DNA from: Xanthomonas sp. DAR 35659
Lineage (GTDB): Bacteria; Pseudomonadota; Gammaproteobacteria; Xanthomonadales; Xanthomonadaceae
Assembly (NCBI RefSeq): GCF_041242975.1
Contig: NZ_CP162488.1
Location: 4,206,001-4,270,000, forward strand
DNA length: 64,000 nt
Direction of reading: 5' to 3'
The first letter of the stretch is position 1. Each line of letters starts with the position of its first letter. Shown here piece by piece: positions 51,588 to 62,761 of the stretch. The notes under the pieces are model-generated. The model made no database searches. It worked only from the letters and a program-made list of their open reading frames with translations, and was not told the origin of the DNA. The translations under genes and the position numbers were made by a program.

Positions 51588-52679
51588 TCAGACGTTGAAG
51601 CGGAAATGCAGGATATCGCCTTCCTGCACGCGGTACTCCTTGCCCTCCAGGCGCAGGCGCCCGGCTTCCTTGGCGCCGGCCTCGCCCTTGTACTTGATGA
51701 AGTCGTCGTAGGCGATGGTTTCGGCGCGGATGAAGCCCTTCTCGAAGTCGGTGTGGATCACCGCCGCGGCCTGCGGCGCGGTCGAGCCGGCCTTCACCGT
51801 CCAGGCGCGCACTTCCTTCACCCCGGCGGTGAAATAGGTCTGCAGCCCCAGCAGCGTGTAGCCGGCGCGGATCACGCGGTTCAAGCCCGGCTCGCTCAGG
51901 CCCAGGTCGGCCAGGAACGCGTCGCGGTCGGCGTCGTCCAGTTGCGACAACTCTTCCTCGATCGCCGCCGACACCGGCACCACCTCGGCGCCCTCGGCGG
52001 CGGCATGCGCGCGCACCGCGTCCAGGTGCGGGTTGTTCTCGAACCCGTCCTCGAGCACGTTGGCGATGTACATCACCGGCTTGAGGGTCAGCAGGAACAG
52101 GTCGCGCACCAGCGCCTTCTCTTCCTCGTCCAGGCCGGCGTTGCGCCCGGCCTTGCCTTCGGCCAGCGCGGCCTGCAGCTTGGCCAGCACCGGCTTGCGC
52201 GCGGCCGCGTCCTTGTCGCCACCCTTGGCGCTACGCTCGGCGCGGTTCAGCGCCTTCTCGACGCTGTCCAGGTCCGCCAGAGCCAACTCGGTGTCGATGG
52301 TCTCGATGTCGGAGATCGGATCGACCTTGTTGTTGACGTGGATGATGTCGCCATGCTCGAAGCAGCGCACCACGTGGGTGATCGCATCGACCTCGCGGAT
52401 GTGCGCCAGGAACTTGTTGCCCAGGCCCTCGCCGCTGGCCGCGCCGGCGACCAGGCCGGCGATGTCGACGAACTCCACCGCGGTCGGCACGACCTTCTGC
52501 GGATTGATGATCTTGGCCAGCTCGTTCAAGCGCGGATCCGGCACCGGCACCACGCCCACGTTCGGCTCGATGGTGCAGAAGGGGAAGTTGGCCGCGGCGA
52601 TGCCCGCCTTGGTCAGCGCATTGAACAGGGTCGACTTGCCGACGTTGGGCAGGCCGACGATGCCGCATTTGATGCCCAT
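51588..52679 (-). CDS. ychF: Redox-regulated ATPase YchF
   Basis: A 363-residue Obg-family P-loop protein that in E. coli prefers ATP. It carries [12 protein letters not shown] (G1, about residues 9-20), [17 protein letters not shown] (G3 region), NNKVDPISD, and the C-terminal TGS-like domain that contains [16 protein letters not shown] and ends ILHFRFNV. Linked to ribosomes and oxidative-stress control. The ATG at 52679 is the family start. It follows pth, a conserved pairing. Confidence 0.96.
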   Translation of the reverse strand: MGIKCGIVGLPNVGKSTLFNALTKAGIAAANFPFCTIEPNVGVVPVPDPRLNELAKIINPQKVVPTAVEFVDIAGLVAGAASGEGLGNKFLAHIREVDAITHVVRCFEHGDIIHVNNKVDPISDIETIDTELALADLDSVEKALNRAERSAKGGDKDAAARKPVLAKLQAALAEGKAGRNAGLDEEEKALVRDLFLLTLKPVMYIANVLEDGFENNPHLDAVRAHAAAEGAEVVPVSAAIEEELSQLDDADRDAFLADLGLSEPGLNRVIRAGYTLLGLQTYFTAGVKEVRAWTVKAGSTAPQAAAVIHTDFEKGFIRAETIAYDDFIKYKGEAGAKEAGRLRLEGKEYRVQEGDILHFRFNV

Positions 52680-52689
52680 GTTTGTAATC

Positions 52690-52769
52690 CGGGAATGGAG
52701 AATCGGGAATGGGGAATCGGAAAGCATAGCCGCCTTTCCCATTCCCCATTCCCCATTCCCTATTTCCCC
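52690..52769. repeat. GGGAAT-type inverted repeat, copy F (pth-ychF spacer)
   Basis: Left arm gggaatggagaatcgggaat plus ggggaatcgg (52690-52719), right arm tttcccattccccattcccc and attccctatttcccc (52734-52769), the best-preserved copy. Its right arm runs into the pth stop codon and its last codons. Confidence 0.8.
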
Positions 52770-53341
52770 TGCGTATGCAACCGCTTCATCGCCTCGTTGA
52801 AATCGCCCTGCACCGCCAGCGGCAGCACCGCGATGGCGTCGTCGATGGCGCGGTCGATGAGAATCTGGTCGTCCTTGCTGGCGCGTCCCAGCACCCACGG
52901 CACCACCTTGTCCTTGTGCCCGGGATGGCCGATGCCGATGCGCAGCCGGTGGAACCCGGCATGCCCGAGCAGACGGATGGTATCGCGCAGACCGTTCTGG
53001 CCGCCGTGGCCGCCGTCGAACTTGAGCCGCGCCGTGCCCGGCGCAAGATCCAGTTCGTCGTGCGCCAGCAGCGCCTGCGCCGGCTCGATCTTCCAGAAGC
53101 GCAATGCGGCCGTGACCGACTTGCCGCTGAGGTTCATGAAGGTGGCCGGCTTCAGCAGCCACAGCGCCTGCCCCGCCACCTCGACCCTGGCGGTCTCGCC
53201 GAACAGCTTGGCGTCCACGCTCCAGCGCGCGCCGGCCCGCTCGGCCAGGTGTTCGACAAAACGAAACCCGGCGTTGTGCCGGGTGTTCGCGTGTTCGGCG
53301 CCGGGATTGCCCAGACCGACGATCAGACGCAGACCAGTCAT
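52760..53341 (-). CDS. pth: Peptidyl-tRNA hydrolase
   Basis: A 193-residue Pth that releases peptides from stalled peptidyl-tRNA. It reads [25 protein letters not shown] with the catalytic His22, then [22 protein letters not shown] (catalytic Asp) and [11 protein letters not shown]. Length is normal. It is placed between rplY and ychF, as in pseudomonads and enterobacteria. Confidence 0.97.
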   Translation of the reverse strand: MTGLRLIVGLGNPGAEHANTRHNAGFRFVEHLAERAGARWSVDAKLFGETARVEVAGQALWLLKPATFMNLSGKSVTAALRFWKIEPAQALLAHDELDLAPGTARLKFDGGHGGQNGLRDTIRLLGHAGFHRLRIGIGHPGHKDKVVPWVLGRASKDDQILIDRAIDDAIAVLPLAVQGDFNEAMKRLHTQGK

Positions 53342-53395
53342 GCCGCAGCATCGCCGCAGCGCCCGAACCGGAAGGTCCGGGCGCTGCGCAGGCGA

Positions 53396-54043
53396 TTACT
53401 TGCCGTCCTTCTTGGCCGGCTCGGCCGCCGCCGGGGCTTCGGCCGCTTCCGGCTCGGCTTCGACACGGCCGTGCTTGGCGATGACCACCGCCACGTCATG
53501 CTCCTTGCCCAGCTTCAGCTCCGGCAGTTCGACGCCGGCCGGCAGCTTCAGGTCGGACAGGTGGATCACGTCGCCGACCGACAGCGAGGACAGGTCGACT
53601 TCGACGAATTCCGGCAGGTCCTTCGGCAGGCACACGACCTGGATTTCGTTCAGCTCGTGGGTGACGACGACTTCGGCCGACTTGCCGGCCGGCGAGGTGT
53701 CCTCGTTGAGGAAGTGCAGCGGCACCGAGGCGTGCAGCGCCTCGTTGTCGTTCACGCGCTGGAAGTCGATGTGCATGATCAGCTGCTTGAACGGGTGACG
53801 CTGCATATCGCGCAGCAGCACCTTCTGCACGTCGCCGTTGAGGCTCAGGCTGAGGATGGACGAGTAGAACCAGTCGTTCTGGCTGGCCAGCCAGACTTCG
53901 TTGTGGTCGAGCTGGATGTTGACCGGCTTCAGGTCGCCACCGTAGACGATGGCCGGGATCAGGCCGTCGCGACGAAGGCGGCGGCTCGCACCCTTACCTT
54001 CGACTTCGCGGCGCTGAACCTTGATTTCATGCGTGGTTGCCAT
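53396..54043 (-). CDS. rplY: 50S ribosomal protein L25/general stress protein Ctc
   Basis: A 215-residue long-form L25 (CTC/TL5 type). The N-terminal 5S-binding domain is [36 protein letters not shown]. The C-terminal beta domain has [28 protein letters not shown], and an Ala/Glu/Lys-rich tail of about 25 residues follows. E. coli has only the first domain. It lies between prs and pth. Confidence 0.96.
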   Translation of the reverse strand: MATTHEIKVQRREVEGKGASRRLRRDGLIPAIVYGGDLKPVNIQLDHNEVWLASQNDWFYSSILSLSLNGDVQKVLLRDMQRHPFKQLIMHIDFQRVNDNEALHASVPLHFLNEDTSPAGKSAEVVVTHELNEIQVVCLPKDLPEFVEVDLSSLSVGDVIHLSDLKLPAGVELPELKLGKEHDVAVVIAKHGRVEAEPEAAEAPAAAEPAKKDGK

Positions 54044-54068
54044 TTGCGTTCACTACCTTGGTTGAATG

Positions 54069-54086
54069 AACCGCCTCGCGGCGGTT
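54069..54086. other. Hairpin before rplY
   Basis: AACCGCC-TCGC-GGCGGTT, seven perfect base pairs in the prs-rplY spacer; on the minus strand the loop is GCGA. It is similar in design to the rplK leader hairpin. Confidence 0.45.
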
Positions 54087-54123
54087 TTGATGACTCTTCC
54101 GCGACCAGAAGAGTCTGGAGGGC

Positions 54124-54208
54124 CGGGAGTGGGGAATCGGGAATGGAGAATCGGTCAAAGCGCGACACTGCGCCGTTGCGATTCCCTATTCCCGATTCCC
54201 CATTCCCA
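54124..54208. repeat. GGGAAT-type inverted repeat, copy G (prs-rplY spacer)
   Basis: Left arm with ggggaatcgggaatggagaa (54124-54154), right arm with attccctattcccgattcc and ccattccc (54179-54208). The arms pair almost fully. It begins five bases after the prs stop in the direction of transcription. Confidence 0.75.
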
Positions 54209-54212
54209 GCCT

Positions 54213-55172
54213 TTAATCGACGTACAACGAACTCACCGACTCGCCGAAGGCGATGCGGCGGATGGTTTCGGCCAGCAGCTCGGCCACGCTGAGCTGACGG
54301 ATCTTGCCGCAGGCGCGCGCGGCGTCCGACAGCGGGATGGTGTCGGTGACGACCAACTCGTCGAGCTGCGAGTTGGTGATGTTGCTCACCGCCGGGCCGG
54401 ACAACACCGGATGCGTACAGTACGCGGCGACCTTCAGCGCCCCCCGCTCCTTCAGCGCGGCCGCGGCGGCGCACAGGGTGCCGGCGGTGTCGACGATGTC
54501 GTCGACCAGCACACAGGTCTTGCCTTCGACGTCGCCGATGATGTTCATCACCGTGGACACGTTGGCGCGCGGACGGCGCTTGTCGATGATCGCCAGGTCC
54601 GCATCGTCCAAACGCTTGGCCACGGCGCGCGCGCGCACCACGCCGCCCACGTCCGGCGACACCACGATCAGGTTGTCGGTGCCGTAGGCGCGCCAGATGT
54701 CGGCCAGCAGCAGCGGCGAGGCGTAGACGTTGTCGACCGGGATGTCGAAGAAGCCCTGGATCTGGTCGGCGTGCAGGTCGACGGTCAGCACGCGGTCGGC
54801 GTTGACCGCGCTGAACATCTTGGCCGCGACCTTGGCGGTGATCGGCACGCGCGAGGAGCGCATGCGCCGGTCCTGCCGCGAGTAGCCGAAGTACGGCACC
54901 ACCGCGGTGACGCTGGCGGCGCTGGCGCGCTTGAGCGCGTCGATGATCACCAGCAGCTCCATCAGGTTCTCCGCGCTGGGCGCGCAGGTCGGCTGGATCA
55001 CGAACACTTCCTGCCGGCGCACGTTCTCCTCGATCTCCACCTGCACTTCGCCGTCGGAGAAGCTGGAGACCATCGCCTTGCCCGGGCGCACGCCCAGCTC
55101 GCGGCAGATGCTCTTGGACAGGGGCTTGTTGGCGTTGCCGGAGAACACCAGCAGGTTGCGTTGATCTTGCAT
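54213..55172 (-). CDS. prs: Ribose-phosphate pyrophosphokinase
   Basis: A 319-residue PRPP synthase, making PRPP from ribose 5-phosphate and ATP for nucleotide, His and Trp synthesis. It reads [22 protein letters not shown], with [29 protein letters not shown] (catalytic region), VSPDVGG and the PRPP-binding [12 protein letters not shown]. Length is normal. It is downstream of ispE and tRNA-Gln. Confidence 0.98.
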   Translation of the reverse strand: MQDQRNLLVFSGNANKPLSKSICRELGVRPGKAMVSSFSDGEVQVEIEENVRRQEVFVIQPTCAPSAENLMELLVIIDALKRASAASVTAVVPYFGYSRQDRRMRSSRVPITAKVAAKMFSAVNADRVLTVDLHADQIQGFFDIPVDNVYASPLLLADIWRAYGTDNLIVVSPDVGGVVRARAVAKRLDDADLAIIDKRRPRANVSTVMNIIGDVEGKTCVLVDDIVDTAGTLCAAAAALKERGALKVAAYCTHPVLSGPAVSNITNSQLDELVVTDTIPLSDAARACGKIRQLSVAELLAETIRRIAFGESVSSLYVD

Positions 55173-55264
55173 GAGGGGCGTCTCGGGCGGCGGCGAAGAA
55201 CGTGGAGCGAAGTGACAGCGTGAATCGAAAAGCCAGGCGGAGCGACGCTCTTACCTGTTGAATC

Positions 55265-55284
55265 CCCGCACATGGATGTGCGGG
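55265..55284. other. Palindromic hairpin between tRNA-Gln and prs
   Basis: CCCGCACAT-GG-ATGTGCGGG is a perfect nine-base palindrome 28 bases past the tRNA 3' end. With no T-tract it may mark an RNase processing point rather than a terminator. Confidence 0.5.
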
Positions 55285-55311
55285 CTCTTGCAGAAGGATC
55301 TGCATACACAA

Positions 55312-55388
55312 TGGCAGGGGCGGTAGGATTCGAACCTACGAATGCCAGGATCAAAACCTGGTGCCTTGGGCCTCTTGGCGACGCCCCT
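55312..55388 (-). tRNA. tRNA-Gln (TTG)
   Basis: Seventy-seven bases: acceptor AGGGGCG/CGCCCCT, anticodon stem CCAGG/CCTGG with loop TTTTGAT (TTG at 55354-55352), T-loop GGTTCGAATCC and encoded CCA. It is embedded between ispE and prs on the same strand. Confidence 0.95.
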
Positions 55389-55402
55389 GCGTAAAACGGT
55401 TG

Positions 55403-56269
55403 CTATGCCTCCAGCGCGTCGAGCAGCGGCGAGCGGGTCACGCCGCCAGCCACCCAGGCGCGCAACCCGTCCGGCAAGTCCGCCAGCGCGCGCTCAGCGG
55501 CGGCGCGATCGGCGAACTCGACGAAACATCCGCTCCCCGATCCGGTCAAACGCGGCGTACCGATCCGAGCGAGCGCCTGGAACGTGGCCTGGACGGCCGG
55601 TTCGCGGCGAAGCAGGACCGGCTCGAACGCGTTGCCGAGCAGGAAACCTGAAACGAAGTCCGCTATTTTCGCGGGCGCGGCATCCCGCGTCAAATCGGGG
55701 GACTGGAACAGCGCCGCGGTGGGCACGTGCACCCCCGGATCGGCCAGCACGTACCAGGCCGGCGGCAGCGCGAGCGGGGTCAACTGCTCGCCCACGCCTT
55801 CGGCCCAGGCGTCGCGCCCGCGCACGAACACCGGCACGTCCGCGCCCAGCGACAGGCCCAGGCGCGCCAGGGCCTCCTCGTCCAGACCGGCGCCCCACAA
55901 CGCGTTCAGCGCCACCAGCGCGGTGGCCGCATCGGACGACCCGCCACCGAAGCCACCACCGGCCGGAATGCGCTTTTCGACGCGAATATCCGCACCTTGC
56001 GCGACATTCGCCTCTTTTTTCAGCAGCCGCGCGGCCCGCACCAGCAGGTCGTCGGCCTCGGCGACGCCGGCCACGGACGGACCGACGCGTGCCACCACGC
56101 CATCGGCGCGTGGCCGCAGGTACACCGTATCGCCCCAATCCAGCAGGCGAAACACGGTCTGCAATCGGTGATAGCCGTCCAGCCGGCGGCCGGTGATCTG
56201 CAGGAACAGATTCAGCTTCGCCGGGGCCGGCCAGCGCGACCAGCCCGCCTCCCAAACCTCCGCGCTCAT
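55403..56269 (-). CDS. ispE: 4-diphosphocytidyl-2-C-methyl-D-erythritol kinase
   Basis: A 288-residue GHMP kinase of the MEP isoprenoid pathway. It has [21 protein letters not shown] (catalytic Lys region, about residues 14-34), the glycine-rich ATP loop [15 protein letters not shown] (about 100-114), GADVPVF, and the C-terminal [12 protein letters not shown] motif. The ATG at 56269 overlaps the lolB stop by four bases (ATGA), implying coupled translation. Confidence 0.96.
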   Translation of the reverse strand: MSAEVWEAGWSRWPAPAKLNLFLQITGRRLDGYHRLQTVFRLLDWGDTVYLRPRADGVVARVGPSVAGVAEADDLLVRAARLLKKEANVAQGADIRVEKRIPAGGGFGGGSSDAATALVALNALWGAGLDEEALARLGLSLGADVPVFVRGRDAWAEGVGEQLTPLALPPAWYVLADPGVHVPTAALFQSPDLTRDAAPAKIADFVSGFLLGNAFEPVLLRREPAVQATFQALARIGTPRLTGSGSGCFVEFADRAAAERALADLPDGLRAWVAGGVTRSPLLDALEA

Positions 56270-56919
56270 TGCGCAGGAATGTCCCAGCGGTCCACCAGCA
56301 GGCGCACCTTCGCGTCGCCGCTGCGCGCCTCGATGCGCCGCGGCAACGCCGGCCGGCCATCGCCAGGCGGGTACCAGTCCTGGAACTCGATGTCCCAGCC
56401 CATCTGCCGCAGCGTGTGCGGCCGCCCCTGCGCGTCGTAGTCGACGCGCTCGGGTTCTTCGGTATCGAACGCCACCTGCCCGCGCACCCACTGCGGCAGC
56501 AGGTTGACCGGGATCTCCCAGCCGGTCGCCTCCCGCAGCAACTCCTCGGCGTTCTCGCCTTCGCGCGGGCCGCCTTCCAGGCCTTCCAGGCGCCCGGCCT
56601 CGTAGTGCGTGTCGCCGAACAGGCGCCAGCTCTGCCGGGTCACCGGCGCACTGAGTTCGACCTCGTACTGCCGGTGCTGCTGCTTCCAGTCGATGCGGCC
56701 GCTGCCACCGTTGCGGCCGCTGCTGATCGCGACCCGGCCCTGGAACGCCCAGTCCGGATGCGCCTGCAGCCACTGCGCGCGCTCCGCCTCGGCCTGCTGC
56801 GCGGCGGCATCCGGCGCCGTCGCTGGCGCTGGTGCCGGCGCGCGCGTCGGCAGCGCACTGCAGCCGGCCAGCGCCAGTCCCGCCAGCAACGCCCAGCCGC
56901 CGCGCAGCGACCGGATCAT
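56266..56919 (-). CDS. lolB: Outer-membrane lipoprotein LolB
   Basis: A 217-residue lipoprotein with signal and lipobox LALAGC (Cys20), then a Pro/Ala linker and a LolB-type fold: [24 protein letters not shown] and [22 protein letters not shown]. It receives lipoproteins from LolA and inserts them in the outer membrane. Both ends overlap neighbours by four bases (ATGA), so it is translationally coupled to the TPR gene and ispE. Confidence 0.94.
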   Translation of the reverse strand: MIRSLRGGWALLAGLALAGCSALPTRAPAPAPATAPDAAAQQAEAERAQWLQAHPDWAFQGRVAISSGRNGGSGRIDWKQQHRQYEVELSAPVTRQSWRLFGDTHYEAGRLEGLEGGPREGENAEELLREATGWEIPVNLLPQWVRGQVAFDTEEPERVDYDAQGRPHTLRQMGWDIEFQDWYPPGDGRPALPRRIEARSGDAKVRLLVDRWDIPAQ

Positions 56920-58613
56920 CGCTGCAGCTCCTGCATCGCCCGCTGCAGCGCGCGGTTCTTCGGATCCAGCTTGCGCGCCTCGTCGAAGTACTTGTTGGCC
57001 TCTTCGCGCTTGCCCTGCTGCCACAGCACCTGGCCCAGGTGCGCGGCGATCTCCGGGTCCTTGAACAGGGTCCAGGCGCGGCGCAACTGCACCAGCGCTT
57101 CCTGGGTCTTGCCCAGCCGGTACAGGACCCAGCCATAGCTGTCGATGATCGCCGGGTTGTCCGGATCGGCGGTGCGCGCGCGGTCGATCAGCTGCAGCGC
57201 CTCGCGGTAACGCTGGGTGCGGTCGGCCAGGGTGTAGCCGAGCGCGTTCAGCGCGGCCACGTTCTCCGGCTCGGTCACCAGGATCTTGCGCAGGTCGGCC
57301 TCGGCGCGGTCGATGCGGTCGCGCCGCTCCCAGGCCAGGCCGCGCGCGTACAACAAGGCGTTGTCGTCCGGATACGCGGCCAGGCCGCGCGCGAACACGC
57401 CCAGTTCGCCGTCGTCGTCGCCGTTGCGCTGGCGCAGCTCGGCCTCCAGCACGTAGGCGTCGCGGCGCGCGGCGTCGTCGGCCTCGGCATCGTCCTGCAG
57501 CGCGCGCGCCTCGGCGAAGGCGGCATCCTTCTGCCCCAGTTCGTACAGCGCCCCGGCGGTGCGCAGCCGCGCCTCGCTGCGCTGCGGGCCGCCCGGCACG
57601 CCGTGGTACCAGTCCACCGCCTCCTGGTAGCGCTTCAGGAACTCGGCGATCTTGCCGAGCAACAGCCGCCGTTCCGGATCGGGCTTGGCCGCGCCCTTGC
57701 GCAGTTCCTCGTACAGCGCGGTCAGCGCCGTGTTGTCCTGCAGCTTGGCCAGCATCGAGGCGCGCAGGCCGTAGTTCTGGGTGTCCTGCGGGCCCAGCGC
57801 CAGCACCCGCGCCGCGGCGGCGGTGTCGCCGATCGCGTCGTAGGCGTACGCCAGCGCGCCGCGCAGTTCCGGGTCGCCCGGCGCCTTCGGCTCCACGCCC
57901 TGCAGCAGGGTGCGGGCCTGCTCGACCTTGCCGGCCTGTTGCAGTTGGGTGGCGTGCAGCAGGGCCACCCGGGGCTCCTCCGGGAACCGCTTGACCAGTT
58001 GATCGACGATGCGCTCGGCCAGCTTGGGCTGGTCCAGGCGCAGCGCCAGACGCCCGAACTCCTGCCAGGCCTCGAGCTGGTCGGGGATGGCATTGGCGTC
58101 GAGCAACTGATCCAGCACCTTCGCCGCCACCTCCGGATCGCGGTTGCCGCCGACCAGCGCCACCAGCGCATAGCGCCAGCCGCGCGTGTCCGGGTCGCGC
58201 AGCAGCGCCACCAGCAGGCTGCGGGCCTGGCGCAGATTGCCGTTGCGCAGCGCCAGCGAGGCCTCGGCGCCGCGCATCGCCAGCGACTCGGGGGCGCGCT
58301 CGCGCCACAGCGCCAGGGCCTTGGCGGCGGCCTCGGTGTCGTTGGCCAGCATCGCGATGCGGGTCGCGCGCTCGGCCAGGCCGGCATCGCCGGGCGTCGC
58401 GCTGGCCGCCTCCAGGTACCAGTGCGAGGCATCGGCCAGCTGCCCGGCCTGCAGCGCGAATTCGCCGGCCAGCACCGGGGTCAGCGAGGACGCGGCGGCG
58501 CGCGGCGGCAGCTTGGCGGTGGCCGTCGGCGCGGCCGCGGCGGCGGCGAAGGCCGGCAGCGCGACGAACGTGGACAGCAATAGAAAGGTACGGATGCGAA
58601 TCAATGCGGGCAT
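56916..58613 (-). CDS. Exported tetratricopeptide-repeat protein
   Basis: A 565-residue protein with a signal peptide (about residues 1-23, ending PAFAAA), followed by helical TPR-type repeats over most of its length. The clearest are near the C-terminus ([71 protein letters not shown]). Such proteins lie upstream of lolB in many gammaproteobacteria and may be periplasmic scaffolds; the exact role is unknown. The start at 58613 gives the signal peptide. Confidence 0.9.
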   Translation of the reverse strand: MPALIRIRTFLLLSTFVALPAFAAAAAAPTATAKLPPRAAASSLTPVLAGEFALQAGQLADASHWYLEAASATPGDAGLAERATRIAMLANDTEAAAKALALWRERAPESLAMRGAEASLALRNGNLRQARSLLVALLRDPDTRGWRYALVALVGGNRDPEVAAKVLDQLLDANAIPDQLEAWQEFGRLALRLDQPKLAERIVDQLVKRFPEEPRVALLHATQLQQAGKVEQARTLLQGVEPKAPGDPELRGALAYAYDAIGDTAAAARVLALGPQDTQNYGLRASMLAKLQDNTALTALYEELRKGAAKPDPERRLLLGKIAEFLKRYQEAVDWYHGVPGGPQRSEARLRTAGALYELGQKDAAFAEARALQDDAEADDAARRDAYVLEAELRQRNGDDDGELGVFARGLAAYPDDNALLYARGLAWERRDRIDRAEADLRKILVTEPENVAALNALGYTLADRTQRYREALQLIDRARTADPDNPAIIDSYGWVLYRLGKTQEALVQLRRAWTLFKDPEIAAHLGQVLWQQGKREEANKYFDEARKLDPKNRALQRAMQELQR

Positions 58614-58679
58614 CGGGGGCAACCGGGCCGTAAAATGGGGCCCTGAATGGCCAGCAGCTTATCGCAAGCAACTGAACAG

Positions 58680-59963
58680 ATGACGTTGTGGGTGCTCGGA
58701 TTGAACCACCAGACCGCGCCGGTCGACCTGCGCGAACGGGTGGCGTTCGCCGGCGATGCGCTGCCGCACGCGCTGCAATCGCTGCGCGCCTTGCCCCAGG
58801 TCGCCGAGGCGGCACTGCTGTCCACCTGCAACCGCACCGAGCTGTATGCGATCACCGACGACGCCCAGCGCCTGGCCGACTGGCTGGAGACGCATGCGGC
58901 CGGCCTGCATGGGTATCTGTACCAGCACCAGGACGCCGATGCGGTGCGGCATCTGTTCCGGGTCGCCACCGGGCTGGATTCGATGGTGCTCGGCGAGCCG
59001 CAGATCCTCGGCCAGGTGAAGGACGCCTGGGCGCTGGCGCGCGAACACGGCGCACTGGGCAGCCGCCTGGACCGGCTGTTCCAGCAGACCTTCTCGGTGG
59101 CCAAGCGCGCGCGCACCGACACCCGGGTCGGCGCCAATCCGGTCTCGGTCGCCTCCACCGCGGTCCGCCTGGCGCAGAACTCCTTCGCCCGGCTCAGCGA
59201 ATCGACGGTGCTGCTGGTCGGCGCCGGCGAGACCATCGAACTGGCCGCCAAGCATCTGAGCGAAGGCCGGGTGCGGCGCCTGCTGATCGCCAACCGGACC
59301 CTCGCCCATGCCCAGGAACTGGCCAGCCGCCACGGCGGCGTGGCGCTGCCGCTGAGCGAGCTGGAACGCCACCTGCACGAGGCCGACGTGGTGTTCTCGG
59401 CCACCGCCGCGCGCGAGCCGGTGGTGACCCGGGCGCAGGTCGAGCAGGCGCTGCGCGCGCGCAAGCACAAGCCGATGCTGCTGTTCGACCTGGCGGTGCC
59501 GCGCGACATCGAGGCCGGCGTCGCCGACCTGGCCGACGCCTACCTGTACACCGTCGACGACCTGGAGCGCGCGGTCGAGGACAACCGGCGCGGCCGCCGC
59601 GAAGCCGCCGAAGCCGCCGAGGCGATCATCGACCTGCAGGTGCTGCGCTATATCGAGACGCTGCAGGCCAGCACCCGCCAGGCGCCGCTCAAGCGCCTGC
59701 GCGCGCACGGCGACAGCACCCGCGACGACGTGCTGGCCAAGGCGCGGCAGCAACTGGCCAACGGCAAGCCGGCCGACGAGGTGCTGGAGTTCCTCGCCAA
59801 TACCCTGACCAATCGCCTGCTGCATCCGCCCACCGCCGCGCTGCGCGAGGCGGCGCTGAGCGGCGACGCCGAGCTGGCGCGCGCCGCCGAGCGCCTGTTC
59901 CCGGAAAAGCCGGGCTATTCCCATCCGATCCTGAAGACCGATGACACCGACCCTGCGCCGTAA
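58680..59963 (+). CDS. hemA: Glutamyl-tRNA reductase
   Basis: A 427-residue GluTR, the first committed enzyme of C5-pathway haem synthesis. Cys50 in [12 protein letters not shown] is the catalytic nucleophile. [15 protein letters not shown] and the NADPH-binding [17 protein letters not shown] segments are clear. The ATG at 58680 begins [20 protein letters not shown], the family start; 11 residues upstream are not conserved. It is divergent from the TPR-lolB cluster and overlaps prfA by 23 bases. Confidence 0.97.
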   Translation: MTLWVLGLNHQTAPVDLRERVAFAGDALPHALQSLRALPQVAEAALLSTCNRTELYAITDDAQRLADWLETHAAGLHGYLYQHQDADAVRHLFRVATGLDSMVLGEPQILGQVKDAWALAREHGALGSRLDRLFQQTFSVAKRARTDTRVGANPVSVASTAVRLAQNSFARLSESTVLLVGAGETIELAAKHLSEGRVRRLLIANRTLAHAQELASRHGGVALPLSELERHLHEADVVFSATAAREPVVTRAQVEQALRARKHKPMLLFDLAVPRDIEAGVADLADAYLYTVDDLERAVEDNRRGRREAAEAAEAIIDLQVLRYIETLQASTRQAPLKRLRAHGDSTRDDVLAKARQQLANGKPADEVLEFLANTLTNRLLHPPTAALREAALSGDAELARAAERLFPEKPGYSHPILKTDDTDPAP

Positions 59964-61026
59964 GCTGGAGGCGCTGGCCGAGCGTCGCGAAGAACTCGAA
60001 CGCCTGCTGTCCTCCCCCGAAGTGGTCGGCGACAACGCCCGCTTCCGCGACTACTCGCGCGAATTCGCGCAACTGGAACCGGTCGCCACCGCGCTGGCCG
60101 ACGAAGCCGCGGCCAAGGCCGACCTCGCCGCGGCCGAGGCGATGCGCGCCGATCCCGAACTGCGCGAACTGGCCGACGAGGAAATCGCCGCCGCGCAGGC
60201 GCGCCTGGCCGCGCTCGACGAACAACTGGCGCTGCTGCTGGTGCCGCGCGACCCGCGCGACGACGGCAACCTGTTCCTGGAGGTGCGCGCCGGCACCGGC
60301 GGCGACGAGGCGGCGATCTTCGCCGGCGACCTGTTCCGCATGTACGCGCGCTACGCCGAGCGCCAGGGCTGGAAGGTGGAAGTGGAATCGGACAGCCCCG
60401 GGGAGCACGGCGGCTACAAGGAGATCGTGGCGCGCATCGTCGGCCGCGGCGCCTACTCCAAGCTCAAGTTCGAGTCCGGCACGCACCGCGTGCAGCGGGT
60501 GCCGGCGACCGAGTCGCAGGGCCGCATCCACACCTCCGCGGCGACGGTGGCGATCATCCCCGAGGCCGACGACGTGGAGGAAATCGCGATCAACCCGGCC
60601 GACCTGAAGGTGGACACGTTCCGCTCCTCCGGCGCCGGCGGCCAGCACGTCAACAAGACCGAATCGGCGATCCGCATCACCCACGTGCCGACCGGCGTGG
60701 TGGTCGAATGCCAGACCGAGCGCAGCCAGCACGCCAACCGCGACAAGGCGATGAAGCGGCTCAAGGCGCAATTGCTGGACGCCGAGCGCAGCAGGCAGGC
60801 CGCGGCCGAGGCGCAGGATCGCAAGCTGCAGGTCGGCAGTGGCGACCGCAGCCAGCGCATCCGCACCTACAGCTTCCCGCAGGGGCGTATCACCGACCAT
60901 CGGGTCGAAGGCCTGACCCTGTACGACCTGCCGAACGTGATCGAAGGCGATCTCGACGCGCTGATCGAACGCCTCAGCCACGAGCACCAGGTGGACGAAC
61001 TGGCGCGACTGAGCGCCAGCCCGTGA
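59941..61026 (+). CDS. prfA: Peptide chain release factor 1
   Basis: A 361-residue RF1 that reads UAG and UAA stop codons. The PAT tripeptide (residues 188-190 in RVPATESQG) defines RF1 specificity, and the GGQ motif (233-235, [12 protein letters not shown]) triggers hydrolysis. It overlaps hemA by 23 bases, the hemA-prfA pair being conserved. No prmC follows; the OGT-like gene does instead. Confidence 0.98.
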   Translation: MTPTLRRKLEALAERREELERLLSSPEVVGDNARFRDYSREFAQLEPVATALADEAAAKADLAAAEAMRADPELRELADEEIAAAQARLAALDEQLALLLVPRDPRDDGNLFLEVRAGTGGDEAAIFAGDLFRMYARYAERQGWKVEVESDSPGEHGGYKEIVARIVGRGAYSKLKFESGTHRVQRVPATESQGRIHTSAATVAIIPEADDVEEIAINPADLKVDTFRSSGAGGQHVNKTESAIRITHVPTGVVVECQTERSQHANRDKAMKRLKAQLLDAERSRQAAAEAQDRKLQVGSGDRSQRIRTYSFPQGRITDHRVEGLTLYDLPNVIEGDLDALIERLSHEHQVDELARLSASP

Positions 61027-61051
61027 GCGCCGGCGCGCGCCACGCCCGCGC

Positions 61052-62761
61052 GTGAGCGGCCGCAGCGCGGCGGACGAATTGCGCCAACTGCAGGACGCGG
61101 TGCGCCGCGACCCGCAGCACTTCATCGCCTGGGTGATGCTGGCCGACGCCGAACTCGGTGCCGGCGCGGTCGCCGCCGGCGAGGCCGCGGCGTTGCGCGC
61201 CCTGCACCTGCGCCCGGCGCATCCCGAAGCGCTGGCGCGGCTGGGGCGGGTGCGCTGGACCCAGGGCCGCCACGCCGAGGCCGCCGCCGCGCTGCGCCAG
61301 GCGCTGCAGGGCGCGCCACAGCATCCGGGCATCGCGCTGTGGCTGGGCCATGCACTGGAGGACAACGGCGAAGCCGAAGCCGCCGCACAGGCCTATGCGC
61401 ATGCGCACACGCTGCTGCCGCAGGAGCCGTCGATCGCCGCGCACCTGCTGAACTGGCGGCGCAAGCTGTGCGACTGGCGTGACCTGGACGCGTTGTCGGA
61501 TCAGGTCCGCGCCGCCGTGCGCCAGGGCCATCCGGCGATCGAGCCGTTCGCCTTCCTCAACGAGGAGGCCGAGGCCGCCGAACAACTGCACTGCGCGCGC
61601 AACCGCGCCCGCGCTCTGGCACAGACGCTGACATCCTTGCCGGCGACGGCGCTGCGCCGGCATGGACCGCTGCGGGTCGGCTTCCTGTCCAACGGCTTCG
61701 GCGCGCATCCCACCGGACTGCTGACCGTGGCCCTGTTCGAAAGGTTGCGCGCACACGCCGAGCTGCAGGCGCACCTGTTCGCCCTGAACCGCGACGACCG
61801 CAGCGCGATCCGCGCGCGCCTGCGGGGCGCGGCGCACGCCTGGCACGAGGTGGCCGGGCAGCCGCACCGGGCGATCGCGCAGCGCATCCGCGACGCCGGC
61901 ATCGACGTGTTGTTCGACCTGCGCGGCTGGGGCGGCGGCGGCACGCCGGAAGTGCTGGCGCTGCGCCCGGCGCCGCTGCAGATCAACTGGCTGGCCTACC
62001 CCGGCACGTCGGGCGCGCCATGGATCGACTACGTCGTCGGCGATGCGTTCGCGCTGCCCGATGCGCTGGCCGCGCACTACAGCGAGCGGGTGCTGCGCCT
62101 GCCGCGCGCGTTCCAGCCCTCGGACGACAGCCGCCACGTGCCGGCGCCGCCCTCGCGCCAGGCCTGCGGGCTGCCCGAGCAGGGCACCGTGTTCTGCTGC
62201 TTCAACAACAGCTACAAACTGAGCCCGCGCAGCGTGGCGCGGATGCTGGCGGTGCTGCGCCAGGTGCCGGACAGCGTGCTGTGGCTGCTGTCCGGTCCCG
62301 GCCAGGCCGATGCGCGGCTGCGCCAGGCCGCGGCGGACGCCGCGCTGGATCCGGCGCGGCTGCGCTTCATGCCCAAGCTCGCGCATGCCGACTACCTGGC
62401 CCGCTACCGGCATGCCGCCCTGTTCCTGGACACCCATCCCTACAACGCGCACACCACCGCCTCCGATGCCCTGTGGGCTGGCTGCCCGGTGCTGACCTGT
62501 CCCGGCACGACCTTCGCCGCGCGGGTGGCCGGCAGCCTCAACCATCACCTGGGCATGGACGCGATGAACGTGGCCGACGACGCCGCCTTCGTCGCCAAGG
62601 CGGTGCAACTGGGCCGCGATCCGGCGGCGCTGCGCGCGCTGCGCGACACGCTGCGGCAACGCCGCGCCAGCGCCGGCCTGTTCGATATGCAGGGCTTCGC
62701 CGCGGACTTCGCCGCGCTGGTCTGCGACACGGCGCGGCGGCATGGCTGGGACGGGCCGTAG
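61052..62761 (+). CDS. SPINDLY/O-GlcNAc-transferase-like TPR glycosyltransferase
   Basis: A 569-residue protein starting at GTG 61052. N-terminal TPR repeats (about residues 5-135, such as HPEALARLGRVRWTQGRHAEAAAALRQAL) are followed by a GT41-type catalytic region. His219 in SNGFGAHPTG and Lys389 in FCCFNNSYKLSP match the key His and Lys of human OGT and the Xanthomonas campestris OGT homologue. The C-lobe has LDTHPYNAHTTASDALWAGCPVLT and PGTTFAARVAGSLN. It should be cytosolic; donor and acceptor in bacteria are not settled. It is 25 bases after prfA, possibly one transcript. Confidence 0.9.
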   Translation: MSGRSAADELRQLQDAVRRDPQHFIAWVMLADAELGAGAVAAGEAAALRALHLRPAHPEALARLGRVRWTQGRHAEAAAALRQALQGAPQHPGIALWLGHALEDNGEAEAAAQAYAHAHTLLPQEPSIAAHLLNWRRKLCDWRDLDALSDQVRAAVRQGHPAIEPFAFLNEEAEAAEQLHCARNRARALAQTLTSLPATALRRHGPLRVGFLSNGFGAHPTGLLTVALFERLRAHAELQAHLFALNRDDRSAIRARLRGAAHAWHEVAGQPHRAIAQRIRDAGIDVLFDLRGWGGGGTPEVLALRPAPLQINWLAYPGTSGAPWIDYVVGDAFALPDALAAHYSERVLRLPRAFQPSDDSRHVPAPPSRQACGLPEQGTVFCCFNNSYKLSPRSVARMLAVLRQVPDSVLWLLSGPGQADARLRQAAADAALDPARLRFMPKLAHADYLARYRHAALFLDTHPYNAHTTASDALWAGCPVLTCPGTTFAARVAGSLNHHLGMDAMNVADDAAFVAKAVQLGRDPAALRALRDTLRQRRASAGLFDMQGFAADFAALVCDTARRHGWDGP

